NCBI RefSeq assembly: GCF_029193815.1
Contig: NZ_JARFVC010000041.1
Span: 1-34,231, forward strand
Source of the DNA: Cytobacillus sp. S13-E01
Lineage (GTDB): Bacteria; Bacillota; Bacilli; Bacillales; Bacillaceae_L
Length of the DNA: 34,231 nt
Reading direction: 5' to 3'
Part shown: piece by piece, positions 7,689 through 15,180 of the stretch
Layout: each line of letters begins with the position of its first letter
Position numbering within the stretch: position 1 is the stretch's first letter
Position numbers and translations under genes: made by a program
Notes under the pieces: model-generated
Database searches by the model: none
Told to the model about the DNA's origin: nothing
Seen by the model: only the letters and a program-made list of their open reading frames with translations

Positions 7689-8067
7689 AGGAATTCTCCT
7701 TTCTACAAGATAGTTTCTTTTTTATTTCGTGTTTACACTCACAATCAGTTAAAGTGTAACTCATTACTTTAAATCCTTTTCTTCTAAGGAAACGGATACT
7801 TATATTTTTTTCAAGATGATTAGCAGCTACAACATGAATTCTGTGACTATCTATTTCACCATAGTATCTTCTCAAATAACCAAGCGGAATATTGATGGCT
7901 ACTTGAATTGGATCTTTATATGTCTCGTTGTAGTCTCTTACATCTAAAATATTTATTAAACCCGTATTATGGTTTATAGAATTAGTGCACTGAACTCCCC
8001 AAACGGGAAAATATCTTTGATATATGAATCCTATAATAGCAAGCAATATAATTATGAATAAAATCAT
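7678..8067 (-). CDS. Membrane-anchored rhodanese-like protein without active cysteine
   Basis: A 129-residue protein with a strongly hydrophobic N terminus (residues 1-19, ILFIIILLAIIGF) and a rhodanese-like body (NILDVRDYNE, NIPLGYLRRYYG). Where active rhodaneses have a cysteine in VVCxSG, it reads HVVAANHLEKN, so sulfur transfer at that site is lost. Cysteines remain elsewhere (C27, and two in TDCECKH near the C terminus). It is the first gene of the CstR-autoregulated transcript and overlaps cstR by 11 bp, which suggests translational coupling. It may be a degenerate scaffold or a sensor partner; the function is unknown. Confidence 0.72.
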   Translation of the reverse strand: MILFIIILLAIIGFIYQRYFPVWGVQCTNSINHNTGLINILDVRDYNETYKDPIQVAINIPLGYLRRYYGEIDSHRIHVVAANHLEKNISIRFLRRKGFKVMSYTLTDCECKHEIKKKLSCRKENSYGI

Positions 8068-8109
8068 TTTTGTACCTCATTCATTCAGAATTGATTACTG
8101 ACAAGTTTT

Positions 8110-8138
8110 ATAATATACCCTAATAGGTATATTGTCAA
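8110..8138 (-). promoter_or_regulatory. Promoter of the rhodanese-like/cstR transcript with internal operator
   Basis: A perfect TTGACA (8133-8138), a 17-bp spacer and TATTAT (8110-8115) on the minus strand. The spacer holds the palindrome ATACCCTAATAGGTAT (about 8115-8130), which is of the same class as those at 7375 and 5791. This layout predicts direct autorepression by CstR. Confidence 0.82.
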
Positions 8139-8161
8139 CATATAATTTCTATAAAGGAAAA

Positions 8162-8204
8162 GCTGTTCTCAAAAAAATCATTTTTCATGACCTTTTGAGA
8201 CAGC
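8162..8204 (-). terminator. Terminator after the methyltransferase gene
   Basis: A long hairpin on the minus strand, with stem GCTGTCTCAAAA against TTTTGAGAACAGC (one bulge), is followed by TTTT. It begins three bases after the methyltransferase stop codon and separates that gene from the cstR promoter. Confidence 0.8.
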
Positions 8205-8206
8205 CG

Positions 8207-8776
8207 TTACTCTATGTCCATTTGAATAGCATAAATTACATCATTTAAAGAAATAACAGTTGAATTATACCCATTTTCCAGCATAAAGTTTTTCATTTTA
8301 TCTGATGAAATCCTTTCATGAAGGGGTGGACCCATTTCAGAATCAACAGCTTCCCATTCAAGGATAACTAGCCTTCCATTAGGCTTTATAATTCGTTTAA
8401 ACTCCTCTATTGCTTTTTCCATGTTGGGTATCTCATGCATGACAAACGCAACTACAGCTTTGTTTACACTATTTTCTTTAAGTTGTATATTTTCTAAATC
8501 ACTTGCGATAAATTGAATATTGCTTACTCTCTCATTATGTGCTCGTTCATTCAACAACTCTAACATCTTTGGTTCAATATCGACAGCAAATACCATTTCA
8601 TTTGTTTCCTTTGCCAATGGGATCGTAAAGTATCCATTCCCTGCACCTAAATCTGCTATAATGTCACTTTTTTGAATGTTAAGCATTTCTATTACTTGTT
8701 CTGGATTTATAAGTTTCATCCGTTTTGGATCAATTAATTTTTGTGCTTTTTCAGGTTTAAATCGGTGCCCAACCAT
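8207..8776 (-). CDS. Class I SAM-dependent methyltransferase
   Basis: A 189-residue methyltransferase of the UbiE-like class I fold. Motif I reads DLGAGNGYFT (about residues 42-51), followed by VFAVDIEPKMLELL (motif II acidic residue binding the ribose), a SDLENI segment, and VAFVMHEIPNM in the motif IV region. The substrate cannot be told from sequence. It lies 7 bp after the DUF2892 gene, so the two are probably co-transcribed. A clear homologue lies at 14457, so each sulfur operon has one nearby, which hints at a role in thiol or sulfide methylation. Confidence 0.8.
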   Translation of the reverse strand: MVGHRFKPEKAQKLIDPKRMKLINPEQVIEMLNIQKSDIIADLGAGNGYFTIPLAKETNEMVFAVDIEPKMLELLNERAHNERVSNIQFIASDLENIQLKENSVNKAVVAFVMHEIPNMEKAIEEFKRIIKPNGRLVILEWEAVDSEMGPPLHERISSDKMKNFMLENGYNSTVISLNDVIYAIQMDIE

Positions 8777-8783
8777 ATAAATT

Positions 8784-9212
8784 TCATCTCCTATCGTTTT
8801 CTGATGAAAAACGTTCTTTTAATACTTTTAGAGCAGTTTTTTCATTTTGAATTTCAGTTGCAGTACGAACACCTAATTTCCTTATGATGGGTAAGGGTGG
8901 GCACCATCCTTGTAAAGAATGTTGTATCATAAACACACTTGCAATGCCTGACAGTGTTATCCATCTTTTATTAAACAAGCCTAATATAGAAGTTAATAAA
9001 ACAATACTTGCAAAGTTAATTTCCAAAACCCTTTCTGTATCCCATTCAAAATCTAATTCCTTTATACGGGTATCTATCTCTTCTTTATTTTTCCCATAGA
9101 AATTTTTGATATTATTTTCTGTCTTTTGTTGAATTCGATTATTTATTTCAGCTTTTGTATTCATGTTTACTTTAGTTGTTGTTGGCGGGAATAAATGCTT
9201 TATATTAACCAT
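8784..9212 (-). CDS. DUF2892 membrane protein (YgaP-tail type)
   Basis: A 142-residue protein with a charged, helical N-terminal half and a C-terminal DUF2892 region. Two membrane segments (about residues 66-82 and 84-99) are followed by the family signature QGWCPPLPIIRKLGVRTATEI. In E. coli YgaP the same domain anchors a rhodanese in the membrane; here it is free-standing. The cluster encodes many separate rhodaneses, so it may act as their membrane partner. A ccggaggtaagaa site sets the ATG at 9212; a second in-frame ATG lies 16 codons on. Confidence 0.75.
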   Translation of the reverse strand: MVNIKHLFPPTTTKVNMNTKAEINNRIQQKTENNIKNFYGKNKEEIDTRIKELDFEWDTERVLEINFASIVLLTSILGLFNKRWITLSGIASVFMIQHSLQGWCPPLPIIRKLGVRTATEIQNEKTALKVLKERFSSENDRR

Positions 9213-9272
9213 TTCTTACCTCCGGATTTGTTTTCCTTTGTAATACAGGATAACACAGGGGAAATTTACCCA

Positions 9273-9300
9273 TTGAAAAATTCTAACTATCCATTATAAT
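9273..9300 (+). promoter_or_regulatory. Sigma-A promoter of the small zinc-ribbon-like gene
   Basis: TTGAAA (9273-9278), a 16-bp spacer and a perfect TATAAT (9295-9300) lie 49 bp before the only plus-strand protein gene found in the window. Confidence 0.75.
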
Positions 9301-9349
9301 TCATAGTATAGCAATAGGAATTAAAGGAATAAGAAGGAGGAATTTTATC

Positions 9350-9526
9350 ATGGGTTTTTTAAATAGACTTTTGGCTGAAAAATGCCCTAAATGCAATAAA
9401 CGTTTAGAAACTAATCGTTCAAATATATTAAAATCACTTGTGATTAAATCATGTCCTGATAGTCATTTTCAAAAAGAATATCATCCTGCTTTTGAAACAT
9501 ATATAGAAAGTGATAAAGTTAGTTAA
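9350..9526 (+). CDS. Small cysteine-rich protein, zinc-ribbon-like
   Basis: A 58-residue frame starts [20 protein letters not shown]. It has a strong aagaaggagg ribosome-binding site 8-9 bp upstream and a good promoter. The CPKC knuckle at residues 12-15 and a later CPDSH (C43 and H47) could hold a zinc ion. It is the only plus-strand protein gene here and converges on the second TauE gene, overlapping its stop by 4 bp. I do not recognise the family. It could be a small metal- or sulfide-sensing protein, or an accessory of unknown role. Confidence 0.7.
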   Translation: MGFLNRLLAEKCPKCNKRLETNRSNILKSLVIKSCPDSHFQKEYHPAFETYIESDKVS

Positions 9527-10302
9527 AGTAAAATATCCGACCAAATTTTTATTGATGTAGCTAATATAAGAATTGCCAAAATCCATTGTAGGATTTTGGT
9601 GTTTACTTTTTTTCCAACATTAGCACCTAATGGGGAAGCGATTAAGCTTGCAACTACCATAATTAGTGCCGGAAAGTATTCAACCTGACCTGTTGTTATT
9701 TTTCCAACGGTCGCACCAATAGATGAAATAAAAGTTATAGCTAACGAAGATGCAATCGTCATTCGGGTTGGGATTTTTAATACCACAAGCATAATTGGAA
9801 CCAATATAAAAGCACCAGCAGCACCGACTATACCTGCGCCAATCCCAACTACTAAAGCAAGGATTGCAGCAAGCCACTTGTTAAATTTCACTTGATCTAA
9901 AGGAATATCATCAATACCTTTTTTAGGTAAAAACATCATTACTACAGCAATCAAAGCTAAAACTCCATAGACTAAATTAATTCCACCCTCAGTCATTATC
10001 TTTGAACCATATCCACCAACAAAACTTCCGATTAGTATTGTAATTCCCATATAAATAATTAATGTTTTATTTAAATATCCACCTTTTCTATAGGCCCATA
10101 CCCCACCTATTGTGGCAAAAAACACTTGCACGGCACTGATGCCAGAAACTTCATGAGCGCTAAATGCCGCTAATCCAAACAGGGGTGGAATGTATAAAAG
10201 CATCGGATATTTAATGATGGATCCGCCAATTCCAACCATCCCAGAAATAAAGGAGCCTATAAAACCAATTAAAAAAATGACCACAATAAAAAAGAAGTCC
10301 AT
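9523..10302 (-). CDS. TauE/SafE-family sulfite/organosulfur exporter, second copy
   Basis: A 259-residue polytopic membrane protein, the paralogue of the protein at 2277-3053. The glycine-rich stretches [15 protein letters not shown] and [13 protein letters not shown] are unchanged. Most differences lie in lipid-facing positions. It ends operon 2 and would export sulfite made by the dioxygenase at 10602. A hairpin lies between it and the TusA gene, as in operon 1. Its 3' end overlaps the convergent small gene by 4 bp. Confidence 0.88.
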   Translation of the reverse strand: MDFFFIVVIFLIGFIGSFISGMVGIGGSIIKYPMLLYIPPLFGLAAFSAHEVSGISAVQVFFATIGGVWAYRKGGYLNKTLIIYMGITILIGSFVGGYGSKIMTEGGINLVYGVLALIAVVMMFLPKKGIDDIPLDQVKFNKWLAAILALVVGIGAGIVGAAGAFILVPIMLVVLKIPTRMTIASSLAITFISSIGATVGKITTGQVEYFPALIMVVASLIASPLGANVGKKVNTKILQWILAILILATSIKIWSDILL

Positions 10303-10321
10303 TATATCCCTCCAATAAAAA

Positions 10322-10349
10322 GAGAAGGTAACTGTGACAGTTACCTCTC
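10322..10349 (-). terminator. Hairpin between tusA and the exporter, operon 2
   Basis: On the transcribed strand GAGAGGTAACTG pairs with CAGTTACCTTCTC across a 3-nt loop, followed by TTTTTATT. It is a convincing intrinsic terminator or attenuator in the gap before the TauE gene. Confidence 0.8.
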
Positions 10350-10356
10350 ACATTAC

Positions 10357-10584
10357 TTAGCCTTTTCTCAACCAAAATTTTAGTACGCCATTTTCTTCTT
10401 CATCTTTTATTAACTCATGACCACCCGACTGTGCCCATGCAGTTAAATCATTTTTAGCACCTTTATCTGTGGCATGTACCTCCAGTATTTCTCCTGAATT
10501 TAAGTTATCCATTTCCTTTTTCGTCTTAACAATCGGCATGGGGCATGCTAGTCCTTTAGCATCTAAAACCTTAACTGATTCCAT
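10357..10584 (-). CDS. TusA-like sulfur carrier, operon 2
   Basis: A 75-residue TusA-family persulfide carrier with C14 in GLACPMPIVKTKKE. It is the counterpart of the gene at 3103 and lies between the rhodanese-dioxygenase and exporter genes in the same order. The gap to the dioxygenase stop is 17 bp, with a ggaggaacattca site in it. Confidence 0.9.
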   Translation of the reverse strand: MESVKVLDAKGLACPMPIVKTKKEMDNLNSGEILEVHATDKGAKNDLTAWAQSGGHELIKDEEENGVLKFWLRKG

Positions 10585-10601
10585 TGAATGTTCCTCCTTT
10601 T

Positions 10602-11738
10602 TTACCTAACTGCACAACGGTTTGGCCCAATTTCCATCTCTCTTTGTTGTTCTTCTTCTGGTGAAATCTTACCCATATTTGTTTCACGAATTTCTTGATA
10701 AGAATTTGGCTGAGGTGGTAAGTTTTCTGTTACTGTTTTTCTAAATTCGCCTTCATCATCAATATTTAATCCATGGTTTTGTCGATACAGTTCACCAAGT
10801 TTTTTAGCTATGCTTCCATCATCATTCATCTCTTTTATACTCATATAATGTGCAGGCAATACAAGCAACTCATCTGCAAGTTCCTTATATCGTTTGTATA
10901 GTGTCGTTCTTAAATCCCCTACCCAATCTTCAGCTTTTCCTGCTAGATCAGGACGACCAATTGAATCAATAAATAAAATATCCCCTGTCAATAAATATTG
11001 ATCATCAATTATAAACGAGGTACTTCCAATAGTATGCCCAGGAGAGTATATTGCTTTTATCAATGTATCCCCTACTTTATACTCATCACCATCATTTATG
11101 GCATGATAGTCAAATGTGACTTCCCCAGCATCTTTTGGTGGCAGATAATAAGTTGCACCATGCTTTTCAGCAATATCTCGACCGCCTGATATATGGTCAG
11201 CATGTAAATGAGTATCTAACACATGTGTTAAATTAATGTTATGTTGCTTGATCATATCCTCATATGGTGATAGAATCCGATTCGTATCAATCAATGCGCC
11301 TTCTCCATTTGATTCAATGAGGTAAGAGAGACAACCTTTTCCGATACGAACAAATTGATATAAACTTCCTCCATTTTTCAAGTCACCAAGCTTTATTGGC
11401 TCAAGGTGTTCACTCCATGCCTTCATTCCGCCTTCAACTGAGTAAACATCTATAAAACCATGTTCAATTATTTGTTCGGCAACAAATTCTGATGCTCCCC
11501 CTTTAGCACAAATAACATAAATTTCTTTGCTCTTTGGTAGCTTATCTAAAATTGAATCTACTCCTTCTAATAACTCAACGTAAGGGGAGTTGATTACTTC
11601 AATATTCCGTCCTTCTATTTTCCAATCGTCAAAATCACTTGTATTACGGGTATCAAGAATGAAAAGGTCTTCATGGTTGATCACTTTTTGGGCTAACTCT
11701 TTAACAGATATTGTTTTTAAAGCTGTTGTCGTTCCCAT
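10602..11738 (-). CDS. Rhodanese-persulfide dioxygenase fusion, second copy
   Basis: A 378-residue paralogue of the enzyme at 3358. The N-terminal rhodanese domain has C78 in [10 protein letters not shown]. The metallo-beta-lactamase domain has H177, H179, D181 and H182 ([11 protein letters not shown]), H235 (PGHTIGS), D253 (TGDILF) and GRPDLAG, so both catalytic centres look intact. The two copies end in the same [11 protein letters not shown] tail. It should oxidise persulfide to sulfite. Two full copies in one cluster imply either dosage or slightly different carriers as substrates. Confidence 0.9.
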   Translation of the reverse strand: MGTTTALKTISVKELAQKVINHEDLFILDTRNTSDFDDWKIEGRNIEVINSPYVELLEGVDSILDKLPKSKEIYVICAKGGASEFVAEQIIEHGFIDVYSVEGGMKAWSEHLEPIKLGDLKNGGSLYQFVRIGKGCLSYLIESNGEGALIDTNRILSPYEDMIKQHNINLTHVLDTHLHADHISGGRDIAEKHGATYYLPPKDAGEVTFDYHAINDGDEYKVGDTLIKAIYSPGHTIGSTSFIIDDQYLLTGDILFIDSIGRPDLAGKAEDWVGDLRTTLYKRYKELADELLVLPAHYMSIKEMNDDGSIAKKLGELYRQNHGLNIDDEGEFRKTVTENLPPQPNSYQEIRETNMGKISPEEEQQREMEIGPNRCAVR

Positions 11739-11751
11739 AGTGTCCTCCTTT

Positions 11752-11988
11752 TTATTTTTCTAAGAGTTCAGAAAGAGTCTCTGGATCAAATCCAAGAACC
11801 CATTCCCCATTAATTTCTATTTGTGGAACTCCCATTTGCCCAGTTGTTTCAACGAGTTTATCTCCAGCTGCCTGATCTTCCTGCACATTTACTTCTTTAA
11901 ATTCTATACCTTGTTCATCTAAAAAGTTTTTTACCATTACACAATATGGGCAAGTGTTTGTTGTATAAACAGTAACTTCCTTATTCAT
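11752..11988 (-). CDS. Glutaredoxin-like protein, operon 2
   Basis: A 78-residue glutaredoxin with CPYC ([11 protein letters not shown]13 and C16), GVPQIEING and a GFDPE ending. It is homologous to the protein at 4949. In this operon it comes after the DsrE gene, whereas in operon 1 it comes before it. It lies 13 bp from the dioxygenase start and 15 bp from the DsrE stop, so the three are surely one transcript. It probably reduces persulfidated carrier cysteines. Confidence 0.86.
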   Translation of the reverse strand: MNKEVTVYTTNTCPYCVMVKNFLDEQGIEFKEVNVQEDQAAGDKLVETTGQMGVPQIEINGEWVLGFDPETLSELLEK

Positions 11989-12003
11989 AAAATTTTCACT
12001 CCT

Positions 12004-12393
12004 TTAGAACGTAAGGGTCACATCAGCATCTTTAGCAAACGCTAGAAATGTCACCGCTCCCCCTACATCTATTCCCTCAATAAAATGTTCCTTTTCTAAA
12101 CTCATAACATCCATTGTCATTTGGCAAGCAATTATTTTTACACCCATTTCAATTCCCATGGAAACAAGCTCTTCTACAGGTGGAACATTCGCTTTTTTAA
12201 ATCCTTCTTGGAAATGCTCCTTTCCGGCAGGCATAGGTAAATTTTTATGCCCTTCTTTATGAATGAGATTTAGCCCTTCAAAAGTGAAAAAAATCTGAAC
12301 TTCTGCATCTGTTGCAGCAGCTGCTGTAGCAATATTAAAAACTTTATAAGCATCAAACATGCCGCCATTTGAGGCAATAATTGCAACCTTCAT
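12004..12393 (-). CDS. DsrE-family sulfur relay protein, operon 2
   Basis: A 129-residue DsrE protein, closely related to the one at 4542. It starts KVAIIASNGGMFDAYKV, has EVQIFFTFEGLNLIHKE and the active cysteine C90 in IIACQMTMD, and ends GGAVTFLAFAKDADVTLTF. It follows the TusA-rhodanese gene by 16 bp with a ttaaggaggaattgg site. Its close pairing with TusA-rhodanese suggests transfer between the two. Confidence 0.88.
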   Translation of the reverse strand: MKVAIIASNGGMFDAYKVFNIATAAAATDAEVQIFFTFEGLNLIHKEGHKNLPMPAGKEHFQEGFKKANVPPVEELVSMGIEMGVKIIACQMTMDVMSLEKEHFIEGIDVGGAVTFLAFAKDADVTLTF

Positions 12394-12409
12394 TCCAATT
12401 CCTCCTTAA

Positions 12410-12982
12410 TTAATGATTTTTATCAGTAGGCCCAGTCCATTCCTTCATACCAGGAACAACATTTTGAACATTTTTAAATCCTTTTTCAGTTAATTTTTGT
12501 GCAGCAAAATCACTACGATTTCCTGTTCTACAAATAATATGGAGATTTTCAGCATTATTTAATTCTTCAAATCGCTCCTCTAGTTCACCAAGGGGAATAT
12601 TAATAGCACCTGGAATATGTCCAAATGCATATTCAGCTGGCTCTCTAACATCTAATACTGTGAAGTTTTCATTACCTTCAATTTGTTTCAAAAGATCATC
12701 CAAGCTTACAATATGAGGATGTTTTGTTTCTGCTTTCTCTTCTTCTTCACTAGCTTTACGGAGATAGTGCTTTAATGTATCTCCTTCTTCCACTGTACCT
12801 AAATATTGGTGCCCCGTGCTATCAGCCCAAGCTTTTAAATCAGCTGTTGACCCTTTGTCAGTTGCTTGAATTTCCATAACTAGTCCAGGTTCAAGTGTAG
12901 TCATCTCTTTTTTTGTTTTTACAATTGGCATAGGACATGCTAATCCTTTAGCATCTAATACTTTATTTACAGTAACATCCAT
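12410..12982 (-). CDS. TusA-rhodanese fusion, operon 2
   Basis: A 190-residue fusion with a TusA domain (C16 in GLACPMP), a charged linker near residues 78-88, and a rhodanese domain (C151 in CRTGNRSDFA). The start is taken at ATG 12982, which follows a strong aaaggaggg site. A longer frame opening at 13021 would overlap the preceding gene and has no such site. It is the counterpart of the gene at 5196 but has no CstR-type palindrome in front, so it is read from the upstream promoter. Confidence 0.9.
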   Translation of the reverse strand: MDVTVNKVLDAKGLACPMPIVKTKKEMTTLEPGLVMEIQATDKGSTADLKAWADSTGHQYLGTVEEGDTLKHYLRKASEEEEKAETKHPHIVSLDDLLKQIEGNENFTVLDVREPAEYAFGHIPGAINIPLGELEERFEELNNAENLHIICRTGNRSDFAAQKLTEKGFKNVQNVVPGMKEWTGPTDKNH

Positions 12983-13004
12983 ACTTTCCCTCCTTTCATC
13001 ATTA

Positions 13005-13322
13005 TTATCTTTCCAAGTCATCTTTCCATTCCGACATACCGCCTACCATATTTTTCACCTTAAATCCCTTATCTTTCAAAAACTCAGCAGCCCGTCCACT
13101 TCGGTTACCTGAGCGACATACTAAAATATGTTCCTTATCTGATTCAATTTCATGAAGTCGTTCTTCAAGCTCACCTAAAGGAATATGACGCGCCCCAGGA
13201 ATTTTACCTTGTTCAACTTCTTCATGCTCTCGAACATCTATGATGCTTGATACTTTGCCTTCTTTAATTTTATTAGAGACTTGTTCTGGTAATATCTCTT
13301 CAACAAATAATTTTGTACTCAT
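13005..13322 (-). CDS. Single-domain rhodanese, first gene of operon 2
   Basis: A 105-residue rhodanese with SSIIDVREHEE, the HIPLGELEERL loop and active cysteine C69 in CRSGNRSGRAA. It heads operon 2 and stands 22 bp before the TusA-rhodanese start. A short AT-rich palindrome lies upstream (13348-13365), but it is not of the CstR type seen in operon 1, so regulation of this operon is unclear. Confidence 0.9.
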   Translation of the reverse strand: MSTKLFVEEILPEQVSNKIKEGKVSSIIDVREHEEVEQGKIPGARHIPLGELEERLHEIESDKEHILVCRSGNRSGRAAEFLKDKGFKVKNMVGGMSEWKDDLER

Positions 13323-13347
13323 ATTTGCTCACTCCCTATTGTTAACT

Positions 13348-13365
13348 AATACTATCTAGAGTATT
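13348..13365. promoter_or_regulatory. Palindrome upstream of operon 2
   Basis: AATACTATCTAGAGTATT forms an inverted repeat 26-43 bp before the first gene of operon 2. It shares ATAC/GTAT ends with the CstR operators but not the CC/GG core. It could be a diverged operator. The promoter itself is not clear. Confidence 0.35.
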
Positions 13366-13450
13366 TTTCGTATTTTTCATTTTAATATGAGCATCTCTCT
13401 TCTCCATTTAAACCCATCTTTAAAAAGCATTATCGGTAATAATAAATTTA

Positions 13451-13482
13451 AAAGAGACCCTGCTATTTATAGGGCCTCTTTT
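13451..13482. terminator. Terminator at the end of the membrane protein gene
   Basis: AAAGAGACCCT pairs with AGGGCCTCTTT around a short loop (one mismatch), with T-rich flanks on both strands. It overlaps the last codons of the gene ending at 13467 and separates it from operon 2. Confidence 0.75.
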
Positions 13483-13946
13483 ACATAGGATTTATTAATC
13501 GCTTTTTCAATTGTGCTCTGAAACCAATAAATGATTATTGCAAAACTAATAAACATCATTAAGATATAATGTTGCTTAAAATGAATTAGACGAAATACCC
13601 TCATTCTTTGGAAAAGATGAGTTAAGGGATAGGAAAATATCCAGTCCAGAATAAAGTTTGTTCCTAGATATTTAAAGAAATTGCCGTAAGAATATTTAAA
13701 AACCCATAAAGTTCCAACAAAAAATGTGCTTAAGACAAATGACATATTTGTAGTTAAGTCTGGTATTAGATTGATTTTTACTTTCCACCATCGTCTTGAC
13801 TCCGCAATCTCACTTATCAAAGCTAATAAGAGTGACACAAAAGTTGCTGATGGCAAATAACGAGAAAAATCCCTCTTTCCCATAAAAGGGAGACTTAAGA
13901 GTGGAATTATTAGTAATCCCCACATAATATTCCGAATACCTTTCAT
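13467..13946 (-). CDS. Hypothetical multi-pass membrane protein
   Basis: About 159 residues from ATG 13946, which follows an aaggatgg site; an ATG seven codons upstream is possible but less well placed. Four to five hydrophobic segments are visible: IMWGLLIIPLLSLP, SATFVSLLLALIS, MSFVLSTFFVGTLWVF, an aromatic NFILDWIFSYPL stretch, and YILMMFISFAIIIYWF near the C terminus. I do not recognise a family or catalytic motif. Similar small membrane proteins with tryptophan-rich helices are frequent in Bacillaceae. Whether it belongs to the sulfur function is unknown. Confidence 0.7.
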   Translation of the reverse strand: MKGIRNIMWGLLIIPLLSLPFMGKRDFSRYLPSATFVSLLLALISEIAESRRWWKVKINLIPDLTTNMSFVLSTFFVGTLWVFKYSYGNFFKYLGTNFILDWIFSYPLTHLFQRMRVFRLIHFKQHYILMMFISFAIIIYWFQSTIEKAINKSYVKEAL

Positions 13947-14011
13947 CTTAACCCATCCTTTTTCCATTAATTAAAAGTTTATAATTTTTAGAATGCCATC
14001 ATCTTCTAAAT

Positions 14012-14059
14012 ATAGAAGAGGGAATAAAATCCAAAATTTGATTCTACCCCCTCTTCTAT
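14012..14059. terminator. Hairpin after the DUF302 gene
   Basis: ATAGAAGAGGG (14012-14022) pairs perfectly with CCCTCTTCTAT (14049-14059). The loop is 26 nt and AT-rich. It starts two bases after the DUF302 stop and ends before the membrane protein gene. Confidence 0.65.
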
Positions 14060-14060
14060 C

Positions 14061-14444
14061 TTATGCACTTTTATTAATACAACCAATCAAACGGTCCTCA
14101 ATACCTTTTGCAAGCTTTATGATTTCATCATTATTCACAAGATTAATAAGTGCTGTTGGTCTAGGCATCCCTATCTTAGTTTGCCCATTGTCACTGTAAA
14201 CAACAATTTTACATGGTAAAAAATACCCCACTAATAAGTTTTCATTTAAGACTCTCTGAGCTTCATGTGGATTACAGACCTCTAAGACCTTATATTCCTG
14301 ATTAAAATCTAGTCCCTTCTCTTGAAGTTTGTCTTTGATATCAAACATCCACAAAACGCCAAATTTCTCTTCTTTCAAATTAGTTTCTAAACTTGTTACT
14401 GCTTCATTAATACTCTTTTTTGTTTCAACGGTATAGTCAAACAT
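14061..14444 (-). CDS. DUF302-family protein
   Basis: A 127-residue protein of the DUF302 family, with the typical opening FDYTVETKKSINEAVTSLETNL, a central FGVLWMFDIKDKLQEKG, and the VCNPHEAQRVL and LLVGYFLPCKIVVYSDNG stretches. Members are often found with sulfur and metal genes, but the biochemical role is not established. Single cysteines in VCNP and LPCK could be redox active. It lies 12 bp from the methyltransferase stop with an aaggaggataa site, so the two form one transcript. Confidence 0.82.
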   Translation of the reverse strand: MFDYTVETKKSINEAVTSLETNLKEEKFGVLWMFDIKDKLQEKGLDFNQEYKVLEVCNPHEAQRVLNENLLVGYFLPCKIVVYSDNGQTKIGMPRPTALINLVNNDEIIKLAKGIEDRLIGCINKSA

Positions 14445-14456
14445 TTTTTATCCTCC

Positions 14457-15032
14457 TTAAAATTTAATGTTTTTAGCAATTATTGCATAAATTGATTGAT
14501 TTAAATGCACAAGTTTTGGATGAAAGCCGTTTTGTTCTAATAACTTTTTCATGGTTATAGACGGTACTTTCTGTTCTATTGAAGGTCCTATCTCTGATTC
14601 CACCGCTTCCCATTCTAACAATACAAACATTCCACCTGGCTTTATAATCCTACGAATTTCTCCTAGTGCAGCTTTTATATCAGGTACTTCATGTATGACA
14701 AAAGCTATTAACGCTTTATCTACAATATTCTTTTCCAATTTTATATCCTCAAGATTACTTTCAACATACCTGATATTACTTATGTTCTCCTTTTCTGCAC
14801 GTTCCATTAATAATTTCAACATCCTGGGTTCAATATCTACAGCATAAACCATCTTAGATTTTTTCGTTAGTGAAAGTGTAAAATAGCCGTTACCCGCACC
14901 TAGATCAGCGACATTTTCAAACTCTTCAAGTTCTAATAATTCCAATGCCTTATTGGGTGTTATAAGCTTTTTTCTCTTTGGATCAAAGAGCCTATATGCT
15001 CTATTTGGATCAGTTCGATGAGACAGAATCAT
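14457..15032 (-). CDS. Class I SAM-dependent methyltransferase, second copy
   Basis: A methyltransferase of about 191 residues with motif I DLGAGNGYFT, followed by VYAVDIEPRMLKLL and IAFVIHEVPDI. It is homologous along its length to the protein at 8207, including the shared DPKR..LI region near the N terminus. The start at 15032 aligns with the start of that homologue; an ATG four codons upstream sits inside a likely -10 element. The upstream palindrome at 15052 suggests regulation together with the sulfur genes. The substrate is unknown. Confidence 0.8.
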   Translation of the reverse strand: MILSHRTDPNRAYRLFDPKRKKLITPNKALELLELEEFENVADLGAGNGYFTLSLTKKSKMVYAVDIEPRMLKLLMERAEKENISNIRYVESNLEDIKLEKNIVDKALIAFVIHEVPDIKAALGEIRRIIKPGGMFVLLEWEAVESEIGPSIEQKVPSITMKKLLEQNGFHPKLVHLNQSIYAIIAKNIKF

Positions 15033-15051
15033 CCCCCCTTCCATTATATAC

Positions 15052-15070
15052 GTATACCTGTAACGGTATA
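15052..15070. promoter_or_regulatory. Candidate CstR-like operator before the methyltransferase
   Basis: GTATACCTGTAACGGTATA is palindromic in its outer TATACC/GGTATA arms and resembles the ATACC...GGTAT operators near cstR, though its centre differs. A perfect TATAAT on the minus strand overlaps 15043-15048. The -35 is weak. Confidence 0.45.
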
Positions 15071-15180
15071 TGTTAATTATAAAATGAGTAATAAGATACT
15101 ACAAGCCTTAAGTTTGGTCTTTGTCGTACATTGAGTAGGATTTTTCAATAAATCTTTTATATTGATTCAATACTCTGTTC

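Noticed and set aside
9680..9877. Minus-strand frame rich in C, W and Y within the second TauE gene
   Set aside because: It is an out-of-frame shadow of a conserved membrane protein gene.
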